A DNA stretch of 64,000 bases, from the NCBI GenBank assembly GCA_001687465.1, contig LVLI01000214.1, forward strand, positions 1 to 64,000, given 5' to 3'. The position numbers were made by a program, and so were the translations under genes. The notes under the pieces were generated by a model. That model was not told the DNA's origin. It did not search any database and saw only the letters and a list, made by a program, of their open reading frames with translations. Shown in pieces: positions 32,297 through 44,177 of this stretch. Numbering within the stretch: the first letter of the stretch is position 1; every line of letters begins with the position of its first letter. The DNA comes from Halocafeteria seosinensis (taxonomy: Eukaryota > Sar > Bigyra > Bicosoecida).

Positions 32297-33377
32297 TTAC
32301 TTGTTTTTCCGTCTCTTCTTTTTATTCTTACCCCCGCGCGATTTGTTGGATTTCTTGGTGTTTGTGGCGGATCCGCTGGACTTATCCTCGGTGCCTTTGG
32401 GAACGGCGTCATTCCCTTGAGTATCGTTCGTGGGACTTGACTCAGTGGCAACGACAGGATCGGTTGCACAATCGTTAGCTGAAGACTCGGTCTCTGAGAC
32501 CTCAGCGAAATGCACACGATCTTCAGTCTTTTGAGTATTTTGAAAAGCAGCAATATTTTCTTGCTCATGCATTCTCGTATGCTCCTCTGATGAAATAACG
32601 TCGTTCGCTACGGGCTTAGCGTGTTGTTCTGCTTCGGATGTACCCGACTCTCCTATTTCCTCGTCAATCAGAGTACTACTGGTAGCTACAAAGGTCCCCA
32701 CTGGTGTAGTGACCGGAGCTTGACCGTAGTCATTATTTTCTGCATCACTCACTGGCTTTGGAAACGTGGATTGGGCACCGGCTTCAGCTACCTCGTTTCT
32801 GGTTGGCTCCTCTGAGGTAGCGGTTGTGTGCTCGGTATTGTTTTCTCCAGTACCCCCTAGCTGGAAGAATTCCTGGAATTGGGCGTTCTCTAGTATATGC
32901 TCAGATGCATGGTTGATAGCTTCGTTGAAGTACTGCGGGATCATTTGTACACGGTCCCGTATGTTTTCGGGTGTCCGGTTTCCAATTAACCGCTTTGGCG
33001 GAAATAAATCACTTAAATGGGGTACAATTTGATCCAGCTGTCTCAGTGCACAGCAGACTCACAGAATAGGTGTATGCGAGTAAGACACCACGATTTCGTA
33101 CCAACACGTACCTCCAATTTGAGTTCGTGAAATTCACTGTATCGCTTTTGGATCGTCCATGACTTGCCATCCTCCGTAGTCACAGTCACATCATACAAAT
33201 CATATGGCCTTTCTGCGAGTGTAGACGGGCACAAGCATCAGAGCTTTCGGGGCTTCAGACTTAACGTCCGCTACCACCACCCCCATAGTCTTGCTTACCG
33301 TTATTGCCAGGGCTTTCCTGTAACGATATTTGCATCTGCAGGCCTTTTCCACTGGTAGTTCCGGAAGTTTCAGCCAT
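32297..33377 (-). CDS. PX-domain (phosphoinositide-binding) protein
   Basis: Peripheral membrane protein expected to bind a phosphoinositide, often PI3P on endosomes. Reverse-strand exons 33377-33299, 33212-33112 and 33037-32297 (introns of 86 and 74 bp, phases 1 and 0) give 306 residues. The PX domain spans about residues 28-110: YDVTVTTEDGKSW, then QKRYSEFHEL with the canonical R-R/K-Y-S-E-F basic site, then the loop and helix FPPKRLIGNRTPENI across intron 2, which fits the PX Pro-rich loop (FPPKxLxGN). After ~130 the sequence is acidic and Thr/Ser/Glu-rich, ending in a strongly basic tail (KNKKKRRKNK) that may help membrane or nucleic-acid binding. It is not clearly a sorting nexin: no BAR region is seen. 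Domain call strong, function inferred. Confidence 0.85.
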
Positions 33378-33831
33378 GATATTTTTATTTGAATGGAGCC
33401 TTCCTCTCTAGAGGGTGAATGAAGACCTATGAAGTCCACAGCTGTGCTTTAAACGGGGTTTAAATGATCTACAGACTACACACTGTGTACATGTAGAGCT
33501 TTGTGAGTTTCACGGTTTTTGGCCGAAAAATCGTAACAATAGATGTCTCTATTCTCTTCAGAGGGTGTAATGGCAATTGAATAGGAAGTGTACATGTGAC
33601 AGGCCATTTCAAAAACAATGAGTACCAATGTTTAGATTAGGTGATGGCACCGTCCAAAGCAATTCAAATGTGAAGTTGGCTAGTCAAGTTGGCGACTCAG
33701 GAAATGACACAAATAACCCAGTGCTCAGGCATACAGAGCACAATTGTTGAAACCTCTTGATACATGTCATGTATGGAGGTTGAGCGCTTCCGCTTCTGCA
33801 ACACATATTTATATATGCAACACGGTTGGGC
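33378..33831. other. Intergenic region
   Basis: 454 bp between the start of the PX gene and the stop of the giant helical gene, both on the reverse strand. It should hold the PX promoter. I see nothing else. Confidence 0.5.
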
Positions 33832-36800
33832 CTACGATACAGACAGTTCACTCCTACGTAGGGGTTGAGTGTCTCCGTAGAATGTTTCATGAGCCACAGG
33901 CTCGACAAGCTCTTCCTCAACTGAGGGCATCTCTGTTTCGGTACAGTCTTTTGACAACGTGCTATACTCTGGTTCCTCGGAGGAGGATTCGGGTGAAACA
34001 TGCAGAAAACGCGGGAGCTCATCCACCTCGATAAGGCGCCATCGTAGTCCTTCCATCATATACCGTACCAAGAAAGCGCAAAATGCAGAATCGCCAGTCG
34101 CCCTCTTCAAAGTATCCGTAGTTTTCTTCCAATCTTCGCATTTACTCTTTGAAATAAACTTACCTGCAAAGAAGAACTTCGTCGAAGCATGGCTGGTAGC
34201 GTGGCTGCGAGCGATGGAATGCTGCGTATGATACGTGCGCTGATGCGGGCTAGACATTGAAGGAGGTGACATCCCCCTCGCGTGCGTTCTAAACATCAAT
34301 CCATCCTCAGCAAAAAGCGAGGGAAACGCAGCAGTAGACCCTTCCAATGGCTCATATACAGTTGTCGTCCTCCGACCCGGACTTACGCTTTGCCTTCTAT
34401 CACGAGACATCGAGATCTCTCTTTCGCGCGAGAGACTTGTTTGTCGCTCCTCGGAAACCAGGTTCGGAGCGTACTCTTGGTCGGACAAAGAAACGGTTTC
34501 CTTGCCCACGCCATCATCGCCAATGATAGGTAGGAGGTAAAAGAGCAAACCACTAGCGTCCTTAGGGGTCAGGTCGTACCACCGAACATATCTATCAACA
34601 GCCACAAACAGTAAAGTTAAAGCACGTTGCGCACAAACCTGTAGCAAGGTAGGTGGTGATTCAGTTCCAATGAGATAAACTACATTTGTACAAAACCGCA
34701 AAATGCAAAGCAAATTGCCAATTGATGGGGCGTATTTCAACAACGTAATATCAGATAGCTCTTCATTAACAACAGCGGTTGACTTGAAAAAGCATAGCTC
34801 ACTCTCTTCCTCACTGTCTCCACATAGGACACCAGATTCAAACAAAGTACCGTCCATTTCTGACTTCCGCAGCAGCATAAGCTTTAGTCGGAAGGACAAC
34901 ATCCGTAAGGCTCTCACCTGCTCTGTCTGGCTTTGGCCGTCCTTCATCAAAATGCGACGGTGTCCATTCACTCTACGCAGAACGTTGGCCAGCCGTTGCG
35001 TACTTGAGACTGTCGGCGCGCTGGACACAGTGGTCACAACTGTAGAAGAACTTAAGCTTTTAGCCTCACGGCGGCGCTGCTCGGTGGTGTCCAGGGCGGC
35101 ACTATTAACTGTTGGCGGGAGTTTCGAAAACAGGGAGCATATGGTCACAGCCTCCGTGGTACAAGACACGAGGTGAAGCTGTATTGCCCAATCAAAATAA
35201 CTACCAAAGCTTTTTTGACCGCTGGCGGCGCCTGCTTTCCTACACTCGCGAAGTATCGCTTCCGTCTTGGAGGAGTGAACGAGTTCCTTGACGCCGAAAA
35301 ACGCCTTCACTATCTCACTCTGACTACTACCACTGGCGTCTTCAACTAATTTACGCTCCAGTTCTTTCTCTTCCGAGGCCACGCTGTATACTCGCATACC
35401 ATAATAGTAGCGCATGTCGCTTCTTTGAACAGCACCGCCATCAAGCACTGGGACATTTCGACTTGCCGGATCGTCGTAGCGATCTGCAGATTCTGTGGTT
35501 CCGAGCATCAAAGAAAAGTCCCTGCAGATCACCTCACACTCCTCGACGAGCGTCCATAGCGAGGACTCAGTTTCATTCAAGTAACTGCGCCGCAAGGTCC
35601 CAACTAGCGTTTCATCTTTACCCATTAAGGTGAACAGTCGTCGCAAAACTCCGATGCAATACTCCAATTCTTGTATTCCACGCAACGTAAGAATTCTACA
35701 CTGCAGACAAGAGAGAAACACCTGAAAGTGTGTCATAACAAAATCTGTCACTATATCCTGGATCCACTCGGCAAATTTACTAAATGGTTTCTCCTCTATC
35801 GAAGCGGAGTTGAGACTGGGCGAATCGGCAATCTGTTCCTGCTCTCCATCCGCAAAGGTCACCGAGGTCACGCGGTTCTGGCATGCCTCAGAGAAAAGTG
35901 CAGATTGCATCATCCCAGCTGCTCTTAAAACGAGACACCACGTGTCGTGCAGTGAATCAGGTCGATCGTCGGCTGTATATCCACGATTATTCGTTGGACC
36001 GAGTCCATACCCATACACTTGCAATGCAGGATCGAACATCTTCTCTTCGTCCACAGAGGAATTAAAGCTGTTGGTCACTTGTGAAAATGCATGAGCACTG
36101 ATCAATCTTCCGCAAGCGTTGGCATCCATTCGACGGTATAGCTGGGCATTCATAAAGGCCCATAGTGGGTTGAAGAAGAGAGAATTTACAAGCCCTCCTT
36201 CTATCATGGCAACGCAGCTACTAGCTTCACCACTTAAAGAAAGACACATGTTAGCAACAGAACGCAACTGGTCCGCAAAGACAGCTACTGCGGAGGATAT
36301 CGTTTCTTTCAGATGGAGTCGGAATGATCCCTCAGCAACGTCGTGTTTTGCAGATGAGCTACTTCTGCGATCCTGGTGAGTGGAGCTCCCAGCCTGCTGG
36401 AAGGCTGAAGCGCAACGTTTAGACGCTCGTTGTACAGTTAAACTTAATACGGAAAAAACATCACCCTCCAATAAGGCTGCCGAGGCTTCCGAAGCTGGTA
36501 ATGTTGCACAAACTTCCCCGAGAATTACGATACTTGTACAGTATAAATCGTTTAAATGGCGCGCCGAAATTCCCCTCTCTTGGCACACCGACGAATCGTT
36601 TCCCAACCCGTCTTTACTCTGACTCCGGGAAAGACTTGCAACTGCTTTATCAATGCACACCGGATAGTCCGATTCCAGCTGTTTTCGGGCGTACGGTAGT
36701 AGTCGTTGCAGCACATCAACCATATAACTGGAACACTCCGTGTCACCAACAGACGGATGAGGCTGCATTTGTTGAACCAAAATAAGCGCTGCGCATAAAA

Positions 36801-39800
36801 GCAAGTTCTTCGTTTGCACCGACAAGCGGAAAAAGGAAACATCATATCCTTCCACCAAAGCCTGAACCGTATTGCTGTGGTTCTTGGCAGTTACGGTCCA
36901 CACTCTCTCTAGCACTTCAATGAGATCATCTAGCATCGTGGACCACCTCTCCACAGTCTCGGGGGGTTTTGCCGTACAATCCCGTTTATACGCCTGCAGC
37001 GATGCCAAAAATGCTTTGGCAAAAAACTTGCTACAAAGGCACCGACGGTGACTGTTGGGGTAGCAACCCATAAGCTTGGAAAGAGAGAAATCGGCTACTG
37101 ATAGTGGTGGCGGGGCGATACTAATAAAACGGGGACTGCTGTAGCAGAGAGAGATAAGCGAGCTCCAGCTCTTTGCCAGACTATACCGACAAGTGCATAA
37201 CGATGAAATGCAGTTGAAAGCAGTCGCGGCCCATAGCGCTCTGAGTCGGCGGCGCAAATTAAATTTGTTATTCTCAACTTCCAGTTGTTCAAAGCTATCT
37301 CCTCGTCTGTTGTCTGTCCACGAGACAGAAGCATCGAAGCACTCAACCAACCTATAAACATCAATTTCGAACGCTTCGCCATATGACCAATCACTAGAAT
37401 ATTCATGAAAATCGAACCCAGAAAGCAGAGCGTTTTCATGGACATAACAGTGACCCACATTGAGCACCCTATGCAACTGCTGCAGGGCTTTCAAAGATTT
37501 GGCAGAAGGGATTTGGATTCGGTGAACCGAGCTTACTCCTGCCTCCCGTAGACACTGAGAGTATATATTGTAGGCTTTGTCATAGTCTGCATTTTCTACT
37601 CCCACAACGTGCTCAACGTTCCGAAGCGTGTTACCTATGGATTTCAAATAGGTCGGAAGGGTGGTTCGCTCAACCGCGTTCAGTTGCTTTGCCAGTAACT
37701 GTAATGACATAGCTGCTGCATCTACTTGAAAGCAATACTGAGTGACATCATTAGAGGAAAAACTCTTGTTTCCGTCGATTATCGAGTCAATTTCTTCCAG
37801 GGACTGAGGAACGAAAGGAGTTTCTCCAAGGGAGGAATGTGGTATACTGTTGATACCGTCCCAGAGTACGTCGGAGCTGCGATACTCGTCCAAAATATCG
37901 TTGGCAGTAGAATTGTCCATACAGGAAAGGTCCCATAACAATAAAATTGTCGACAACGCCAGGCATATATCCTTCCAATTGTTATTTCTAGACGAGGAAA
38001 TTATCGAAGGGATCGACCGAAGAATCGCAGCAATACCTCCTTGGGAATAACCTTCTGCTGCAAGGTAAGTTAATGATCCATCCAATGGGCGAGATGCTAT
38101 AAAACTCCGTGTAAAGTCAAATCGATTGAGTAGCTTGCTGGCACTTGAAGAACCTGGGTAGCGACTAAACACATCCTTGAAGAATGCCTCAGTATCCGAG
38201 GGATGCATCTCCTCGAAAATCCGCTCAGTCAGTTGCCGGATGCATTTCTTGTTACTATCGTCTCGTAAAGGTTGCATCCGTCGTTCAACAGTGGCAGCAA
38301 AAGAAGTTTGACACAAATGACTTAAAAGGGACATTGCAAGCCTATGTAAACGTGATCTGTCTTGCAAAGGCACATTCCAGGGAATAGAATGTTCTTCGTT
38401 TTCCAGCAACGATGAATGAGCCATTGCGCCCACGAAGGACAAAAAGCAATGTGTCGATTGACTGGTGGTCGGGCTGTCTGCAGCACTTGTGGCCATCTGT
38501 CTCCAAGAGCGCACAGGATGCAAAACGATTTGGTTCTCGTACGGCGAACGCGAATGGTTGGTAGGCGATACAATCGTCCCAAGTGTGAATAGGACCAATT
38601 TTCTTTCCGGAATCGTGACGATACCGCTGTCTATATGACGAAGGTGGTTGGATTTCGGCAGCCGCTCAGTGCTTCCCAACATTGCGAGTTCCAAAAACTG
38701 TAACGAACGACAAGCGAGCAGTGCCAACAGTTGGGTTGACCTCCCAGAAATACTCTGACTGGCTACCGGTCGTAGAGGTATTAAGCCGGCTTTTTCCGAG
38801 TTGGTTGAATGAAAATGAAGAGATGCCGGCAGCAGTGAGGTGCTTGAGACGACGGCATTCTGAAACTCGCTTCTACGAAAGAAATCCTCCAATAAATCCA
38901 CACTGTTTGTTGACGACCAAAGCTCAGATAGGCTTCCATCATCATTGAGCCTATCTCGTAGTAGAAGGTTCATTCCATCGAGGCACAAGGCATCGATAGA
39001 CCAGCAAATATAAGCCTTCGGGCAGTCTACTGTCGGTTGGATAGAGGAATACGCCACAAAAAGATGGGTAATCACTTGCGTTATCTTGTACAGCATAAGC
39101 GAGTCCCTTGTCCGCGCATCAGCCGACCTCCCAACTATCTCTTTAAACAGCGACTGCATTTCGGAAAAATGAGGCCTAGAGAGCTTGCTTGCGAACAGAA
39201 TTTCCTGAGCAAACCTGACGAATTCATCGAACTCTATAACGTCGCTCTGGTCAGAGTCGATTTCTTGTATAAGCGATCTAAAGACGTCTTCCTCTAAAGG
39301 GATATCACATCGCTTAAGACCATTTCTAAGCTCAATGGAGCTCAGCTCTCCATCTGCATTCACGTCGAAAACCTGAAATGCTTGGTAAACATCCACAATG
39401 AGATCTCGCGATAGCAGGGCTCGAAGCAACTGCACCGTCCACGTAGCTAACGCAAATGCTAAGGACACTGCCATCGAGTTCAATCCATCGGCCTGATCCA
39501 GCACCGCAATGGCAACATCTAGAACATGAATCGCTATACAGGGGTCTAAGGAAACTTCTTGAAGATGATCCAAAAGACATAATGGAGCTGTACCTCGCTC
39601 TCCAGTAAAAGTGCTGCTCCGCGCTGCAACGTAGCAGGCGTCCCTGTCGGCTATAGAGGTAGCCGCTACCGCTTTCAGCGAATTCAGCGAGACCTCTTCC
39701 AACAACGAATAAAAGGGATGGTCTTGCTTTAATTGCCCCAAGAGACATAACGAGTTATAAGCGGTACTCAGCCACAGACTACAAAGCCCGACACAAGAAT

Positions 39801-41778
39801 TATGCAAAACCTCCTGGGATGCATCATGTCGCTCTGAAACTTGTCGTGCAATTTCAAAGAAATACGTTGGTCTCCTCCTTACCATTTTGGAGAAGAGGTC
39901 GGCTATTGACGATAAGTAGCTTAGGGTCACATACTCCATCTCACCAGTTGCCCCTCTGGAGTTCAGAGTAGAACTAGCAACTTGTTCGAGTAACAGATAC
40001 CAGGTGTTGGTTTGCCAAGCGCTATCAAGTATCTCCACTACACGATTAACGCCATCCTGGCTGAGCAGCAGTGTCGACAGGATACAATTGAGAGCTTCAC
40101 CACCCTTTGCAGGATAATGCTCCGCAAGGACGCTTATCAAATACTGTACGGGGTCATCCTCCAGTTCATCCGCTCCACTGACACAGGAGGGAAATCGGAT
40201 GCCAATGGTCTGGTAGAACCGCGCGAAAACGTTGACGTCATTTTCACCGAGGATACCGCGCTCCTTCCGACAAAGAATGCACGCTAGCATCACTTCCTCA
40301 ACTATTCGGTGCACATCTTCAGCATCTGGATTCACTGGAACAATCTCTGGAACTTCCACTAAACGCATATACTCGTCATCGCTTGCCGGTTCCACATCTG
40401 GTTCATACGCACTCAACTGTCGAAGAGAATCACAACTGTACAGATCCTGAGTCAATCGCAACTGCTCCTCTATTCCCTCGAAATCACCGGTAAATAGCAG
40501 GGACAGATCCGGAAGTAGGGAGCTGGATATGAACAGGCATACATCAGCACATTCTTGAACATCAAATGTAGTCTCAGGGCGGTCCGTGCCCTCACCCTCC
40601 AGCGACAGGAGACTGAACCACGACATGGTCAAGATAAAGCTACGTGATGCGCTGTGAAATCTACAGAGTCGTTTGTGGAAACTAGGTAACTGGTTTTTTT
40701 CTTCCATTGCCAACAATGGATGAGTTTCGCCGGAGGGACCAGACATTGACACAAATAATCGCATAGTACTTAGCAATAGCAGATAGCACGTCGACTCAAA
40801 CCTATTCCTAATACGCTGAGCAATTCGTTCCGGTATCATGGAAACTTGACTGGGAGGGATGTCGAACATAAACTCACTGTCCAATGTCTGCAGAACCTGT
40901 TCGTAGTCATCGATCGAGCAAGTTACCCGGTCGTAAGAAGCAACAACCAGTAGATCCAAAATAGATAGTTCCTCTGTTATCATCTGCTGAGACCAATCCC
41001 GAGCGTGTACTTCAAATAGTTCCACAGACTTGGTCCACCTATGACTAGGGACTGAAGGATCCTTTCCAGTTTTTATGGATTTCAGTTGCAACGGAGAAGG
41101 ATACATCTGATGCTGATACCTACTCAGTATACTCATACATCGTTGTGTTAACGAATCGCCATCAGTTGGCTTCGTTGTGTTCTCCAACTGGTGCAACAAC
41201 GTTGTCACTGGTGTCGTCCCCAAGGTCCGATCTGAATTATCCATGCTGCAGAGACTCTACTCTTTAACTATCGGGCTTTTTTATAACTAATTCAAATCTG
41301 CGAGGATCACTTACCGATATAAATCTTGCACAAATCTCATCAATGCCTTCCTCTCTTTATAATACGTCTCCCAAAGCATTTGGATATGCTCTCGCGAGTT
41401 TTCCTCTGACTCGTGCTCCTGCATGATGCACCACATCTCGAATATCTTGTGGTAGTCGAGAGCAGTGCCTTCATGTTTCAGTATGGCAGAAGCGTCGTGC
41501 AGTAAGCTTCTGATTTCCTCTGTTATCGTAACTTGCTCATTTCGGATAGGATTTTCCAATTTGTCAGGAATCGAGCCATCTTTGGCAGGCTTAAATTGAT
41601 CAAATAGGAGGCAGGTACGCCGTCGAAACTCTTCGTCCCGTATCACTTCATTAAATAAGGTATCCTGTATTCCACGCTCGACACCTAATTCCTCTATGTA
41701 GGAATACAGCCTCTGATACGAGTAGAAATACAGATTTTTAGGGTACTTTTTGTCCTTCTTGGCGTCTTTCCTGGACAT
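33832..41778 (-). CDS. Giant helical protein, Nup188/Nup205-like, with an EF-hand pair
   Basis: Exon 1 (41778-41315) and exon 2 (41245-33832) join across a 69-bp phase-2 intron (donor GTAAGT, acceptor CTCTGCAG) to give 2625 residues. The ATG inside exon 2 at 41244 should therefore not be taken as a start. Most of the chain is helical repeat-like sequence. The exon 1 ending YYKERKALMRFVQDLYR resembles the N-terminal ring segment of Nup188-type scaffold nucleoporins, but the match is weak. Residues 782-793 (D-N-D loop DVNADGELSSIE) and 818-829 (DSDQSDVIEFDE) are two canonical EF-hand loops, 36 residues apart as in a true EF pair, so calcium binding is likely. Nothing of that kind is known in Nup188 or Nup205. 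Near the C-terminus a short Ser/Arg-rich stretch (SREREISMSRDRRQS) could be phosphorylated. Identity as a nucleoporin is a guess; the gene itself is certain. Confidence 0.6.
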
Positions 41779-42350
41779 CTTGTCGACGTGTTTTAAGTCT
41801 GTACTATCTATTTATCAGGGCTCAATTCCTAGAAGCTGCTAAGTAAATTTTACGTAGCTGTGCAGAGAATAACAACTTCGAATAAAGTATGGTCGTATAG
41901 TCGAGTACTGCTCAGCATTGCAGCTGTGAAGGTGACCTGGAAATCCAGGCCGGAATCAGAATGACAACGGATGAATGATTATCATGGATCAGACCCTTCT
42001 AAAATGGTACACAATGGATTATCAGTCACAACTTTGTGTGTGGTTGTGTGTCCAAGACCGGTAAATAACTCCCAAAATTGGATCGGCAGAGATACAAAAG
42101 ACTGCTCTTGCTTGTACAAGCCGCAGGTGTACATGTAGGCACGGTGACAGTCTGTCAATGACAAATGAGCTATCACGGCATCTGTGTAGGACGTACCGTC
42201 AAACTTTGCTTAAAGTGTGATGTGTGGCCCAGTCCACGCCGAACCTAGAATCGAAAAAAGTAACGAAAACGAAAGGAAGAAAGCACACCTCTCCTTGATT
42301 TCTATTGACGGAGTTGTGCAGCCATCTTAAACTAAACAGCTACCCTAATG
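41779..42350. other. Intergenic region
   Basis: 572 bp between the giant helical gene start and the GT8 stop, both on the reverse strand. No gene or repeat seen. Confidence 0.5.
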
Positions 42351-43401
42351 TTAGACTAAACTACAGGAGTCGGCCGTGGCTGCACTGAGGGTGTTCGTGA
42401 GAGGTTGAAACTGTTGCCACTTTTCCTTTTCCGCCCAACCAACATAAAACTTCTTCAAAGTGACGTACTGATGTACAATATACACACTCTCAGCTGCCAT
42501 CGGCAGTTGCGTTACTTTTTGCTTCGACTGCTGCTTTGGAATTGGAAGTTTGAAGTTAAGTCCCTTGGGTAAGTGGCCGAAGACAAGGAGTCCGGGATAA
42601 TTTAGCAGGCTCTGGTCACCTCCAAAACCGCTTGGTGGCAGTGACCAGTTGCCTCGGAGAGCTGACGCCATCAACTTACTGAAACGGGCTGCGTCTGGCC
42701 TGATAAGAACAACACCAGAATTTGCGATCGTTTCTTGACGTTCAATGAACACCGCTGACTGTCCCGTGGGAATCTCTGTCTGAAACACCCAGGATATATC
42801 TCTCACAGGCCAGGCATCAACGTCCAAGAGTAACACTTTGTCGAACTCTGTAAGCGACCATGCCATTAGTTTTGTATAATGATTGGATAAATGTCCCTTT
42901 AAACGCGGATCGAAATTTTCAAATACTCGCAAGCGGCGTACATCGTATCCATAGTCTTTGATTCCCTCGATAGTGGTTGAAGGTACATCATAGTCCACAA
43001 ACATGACATGTTCAGCGTCCACTCCACGACTAAATGCTTTCATTCCACAGAGGAATCCCCAAAGCGTTGTTTTGGTTTTCCATTTCAGCTTTTTCTGTGG
43101 TCTCTCATAATAAAAAGACACGTAAGCAAATCTCCCCGGGCGGGTAACACTGTAAAGACAACAAAAGCAGGTCAATGCCCGTATGCATTTACGTTGAAAA
43201 GAAGTTGTCTTGCCTTCTATTCGATTTTTGTGTCGTAATATTCATTGCTGAGTTGACTGTCTGCCCCGTACGAGAAGTATAGAGAGTAGAGGAAATCCCG
43301 CCATTCAAGTGGCTGGTGGCGTTTCTGCCCGGAGCCATACACAGAACTCCTATAGCCGCCAAGAAGCACAAAACTCCGAACATTAACTTTCTGCATAACA
43401 T
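42351..43401 (-). CDS. GT8-family glycosyltransferase, type II membrane protein (second copy)
   Basis: Likely Golgi enzyme, substrate unknown. Reverse-strand exons 43401-43193 and 43149-42351, joined across a 43-bp phase-2 intron, give 335 residues. Exon 1 supplies a signal anchor at about residues 5-22 (KLMFGVLCFLAAIGVLCM) and a short N-glycosylated stem. The catalytic domain has DVDAW (D179, D181), NSGVVLIRPD and GGDQSLLN, the GT8 order. It is paralogous to the gene at 5387-6529: the same anchor-stem-domain layout, the same intron position just before RFAYVSFYYE, and a similar length. That shared intron position supports both gene models. The intron is the shortest in the window, yet has a good pyrimidine tract and TTTACAG. 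Confidence 0.85.
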
Positions 43402-43642
43402 TGTGCCCGTTTAGAGTGCTGCACTGACGGGAGATGCGTATCTAATCTCTGTTAACATTTCCACGGTTTAATTGTGAATATGCTTCGCTATTTGCAATCT
43501 CTCATCGCAGTGCTGGTGTGAAGAGAATTCTCTAATATTCTGTCAAATAGTTATGGCGATCATGTCTTTGCAATCTGCTAGTCCATTTATTAATGGCATT
43601 TAATGGACTATGCCATAATGTGCCCCAGGTTCAAGTTGCAGT

Positions 43643-43658
43643 AACTTGACGTCAAGTT
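43643..43658. promoter_or_regulatory. 16-bp palindrome centred on TGACGTCA
   Basis: AACTTGACGTCAAGTT is perfectly palindromic and contains the CRE/bZIP consensus TGACGTCA. It lies 240 bp upstream of the GT8 start at 43401 and could bind a bZIP factor. Confidence 0.4.
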
Positions 43659-43759
43659 GACGGGCTACGTGATGCTTATCAAAGATAATGTGCTGTATAG
43701 TCCCACCTGTCTATTGTAAAAAACAACTCGGTCAATATACGTAAGTGATTGTAACGTTA

Positions 43760-44090
43760 CTGCGTTTTTAGTATCGTAGGTACGTGTATCACACAGGCTA
43801 TGGGGGAATGCCCTATTTATACCTGGACAAACGTGACCACATCGCTGAGGAACGAATAACGTATTTTGGAAGCGATCAATAGGAAGGGTTCCACCCGTTG
43901 TTACAGCCGTATACCAAACTTTCCAAGAGGTTAGGATGATAACTGATATCGTCATCCACATGGGCAAGCAGAGCGTCGTCTTTCCACTTGTTGGGGAGGA
44001 TCGGATCCAGTTTTCGATCGATACGACGTGGCTTCCGTTGCTCATTGGTAGTTGCCTCAACTCTTGTTGAGACACAGGATATTTAAAGCT
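43760..44090 (-). pseudogene. Glycosyltransferase relic with a DDD motif
   Basis: On the reverse strand an open frame from about 44090 to 43893 encodes a stretch with DDALLAHVDDDISYHPNLLESL, a GT-A type aspartate site of the kind seen in EXT/GT64 and related enzymes, followed closely by a stop. Further downstream another frame has VVFYNRQ, similar to the post-catalytic L-T-x-x-x-F-Y region of GT64. No start and no continuous frame were found. It may be a dead gene or an unspliced fragment of one. Confidence 0.5.
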
Positions 44091-44177
44091 GTGGCTGACG
44101 CCTATACCAAGAGTAGTATCGACGTTCCTCTGGAAGTCGGTACGGATATAATAGTATCCGATCTTACAACACCTGAT

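Larger units (their letters stand above)
43402..44177. other. Intergenic region with a glycosyltransferase relic
   Basis: No intact gene. It contains a 16-bp perfect palindrome at 43643-43658 and a decayed glycosyltransferase fragment at about 43760-44090. Confidence 0.6.

Noticed and set aside
41242-41244. ATG at 41244 as the start of the giant helical protein
   Set aside because: It lies one base inside exon 2. A clean phase-2 splice to the frame at 41778-41315 makes a longer and more plausible protein.
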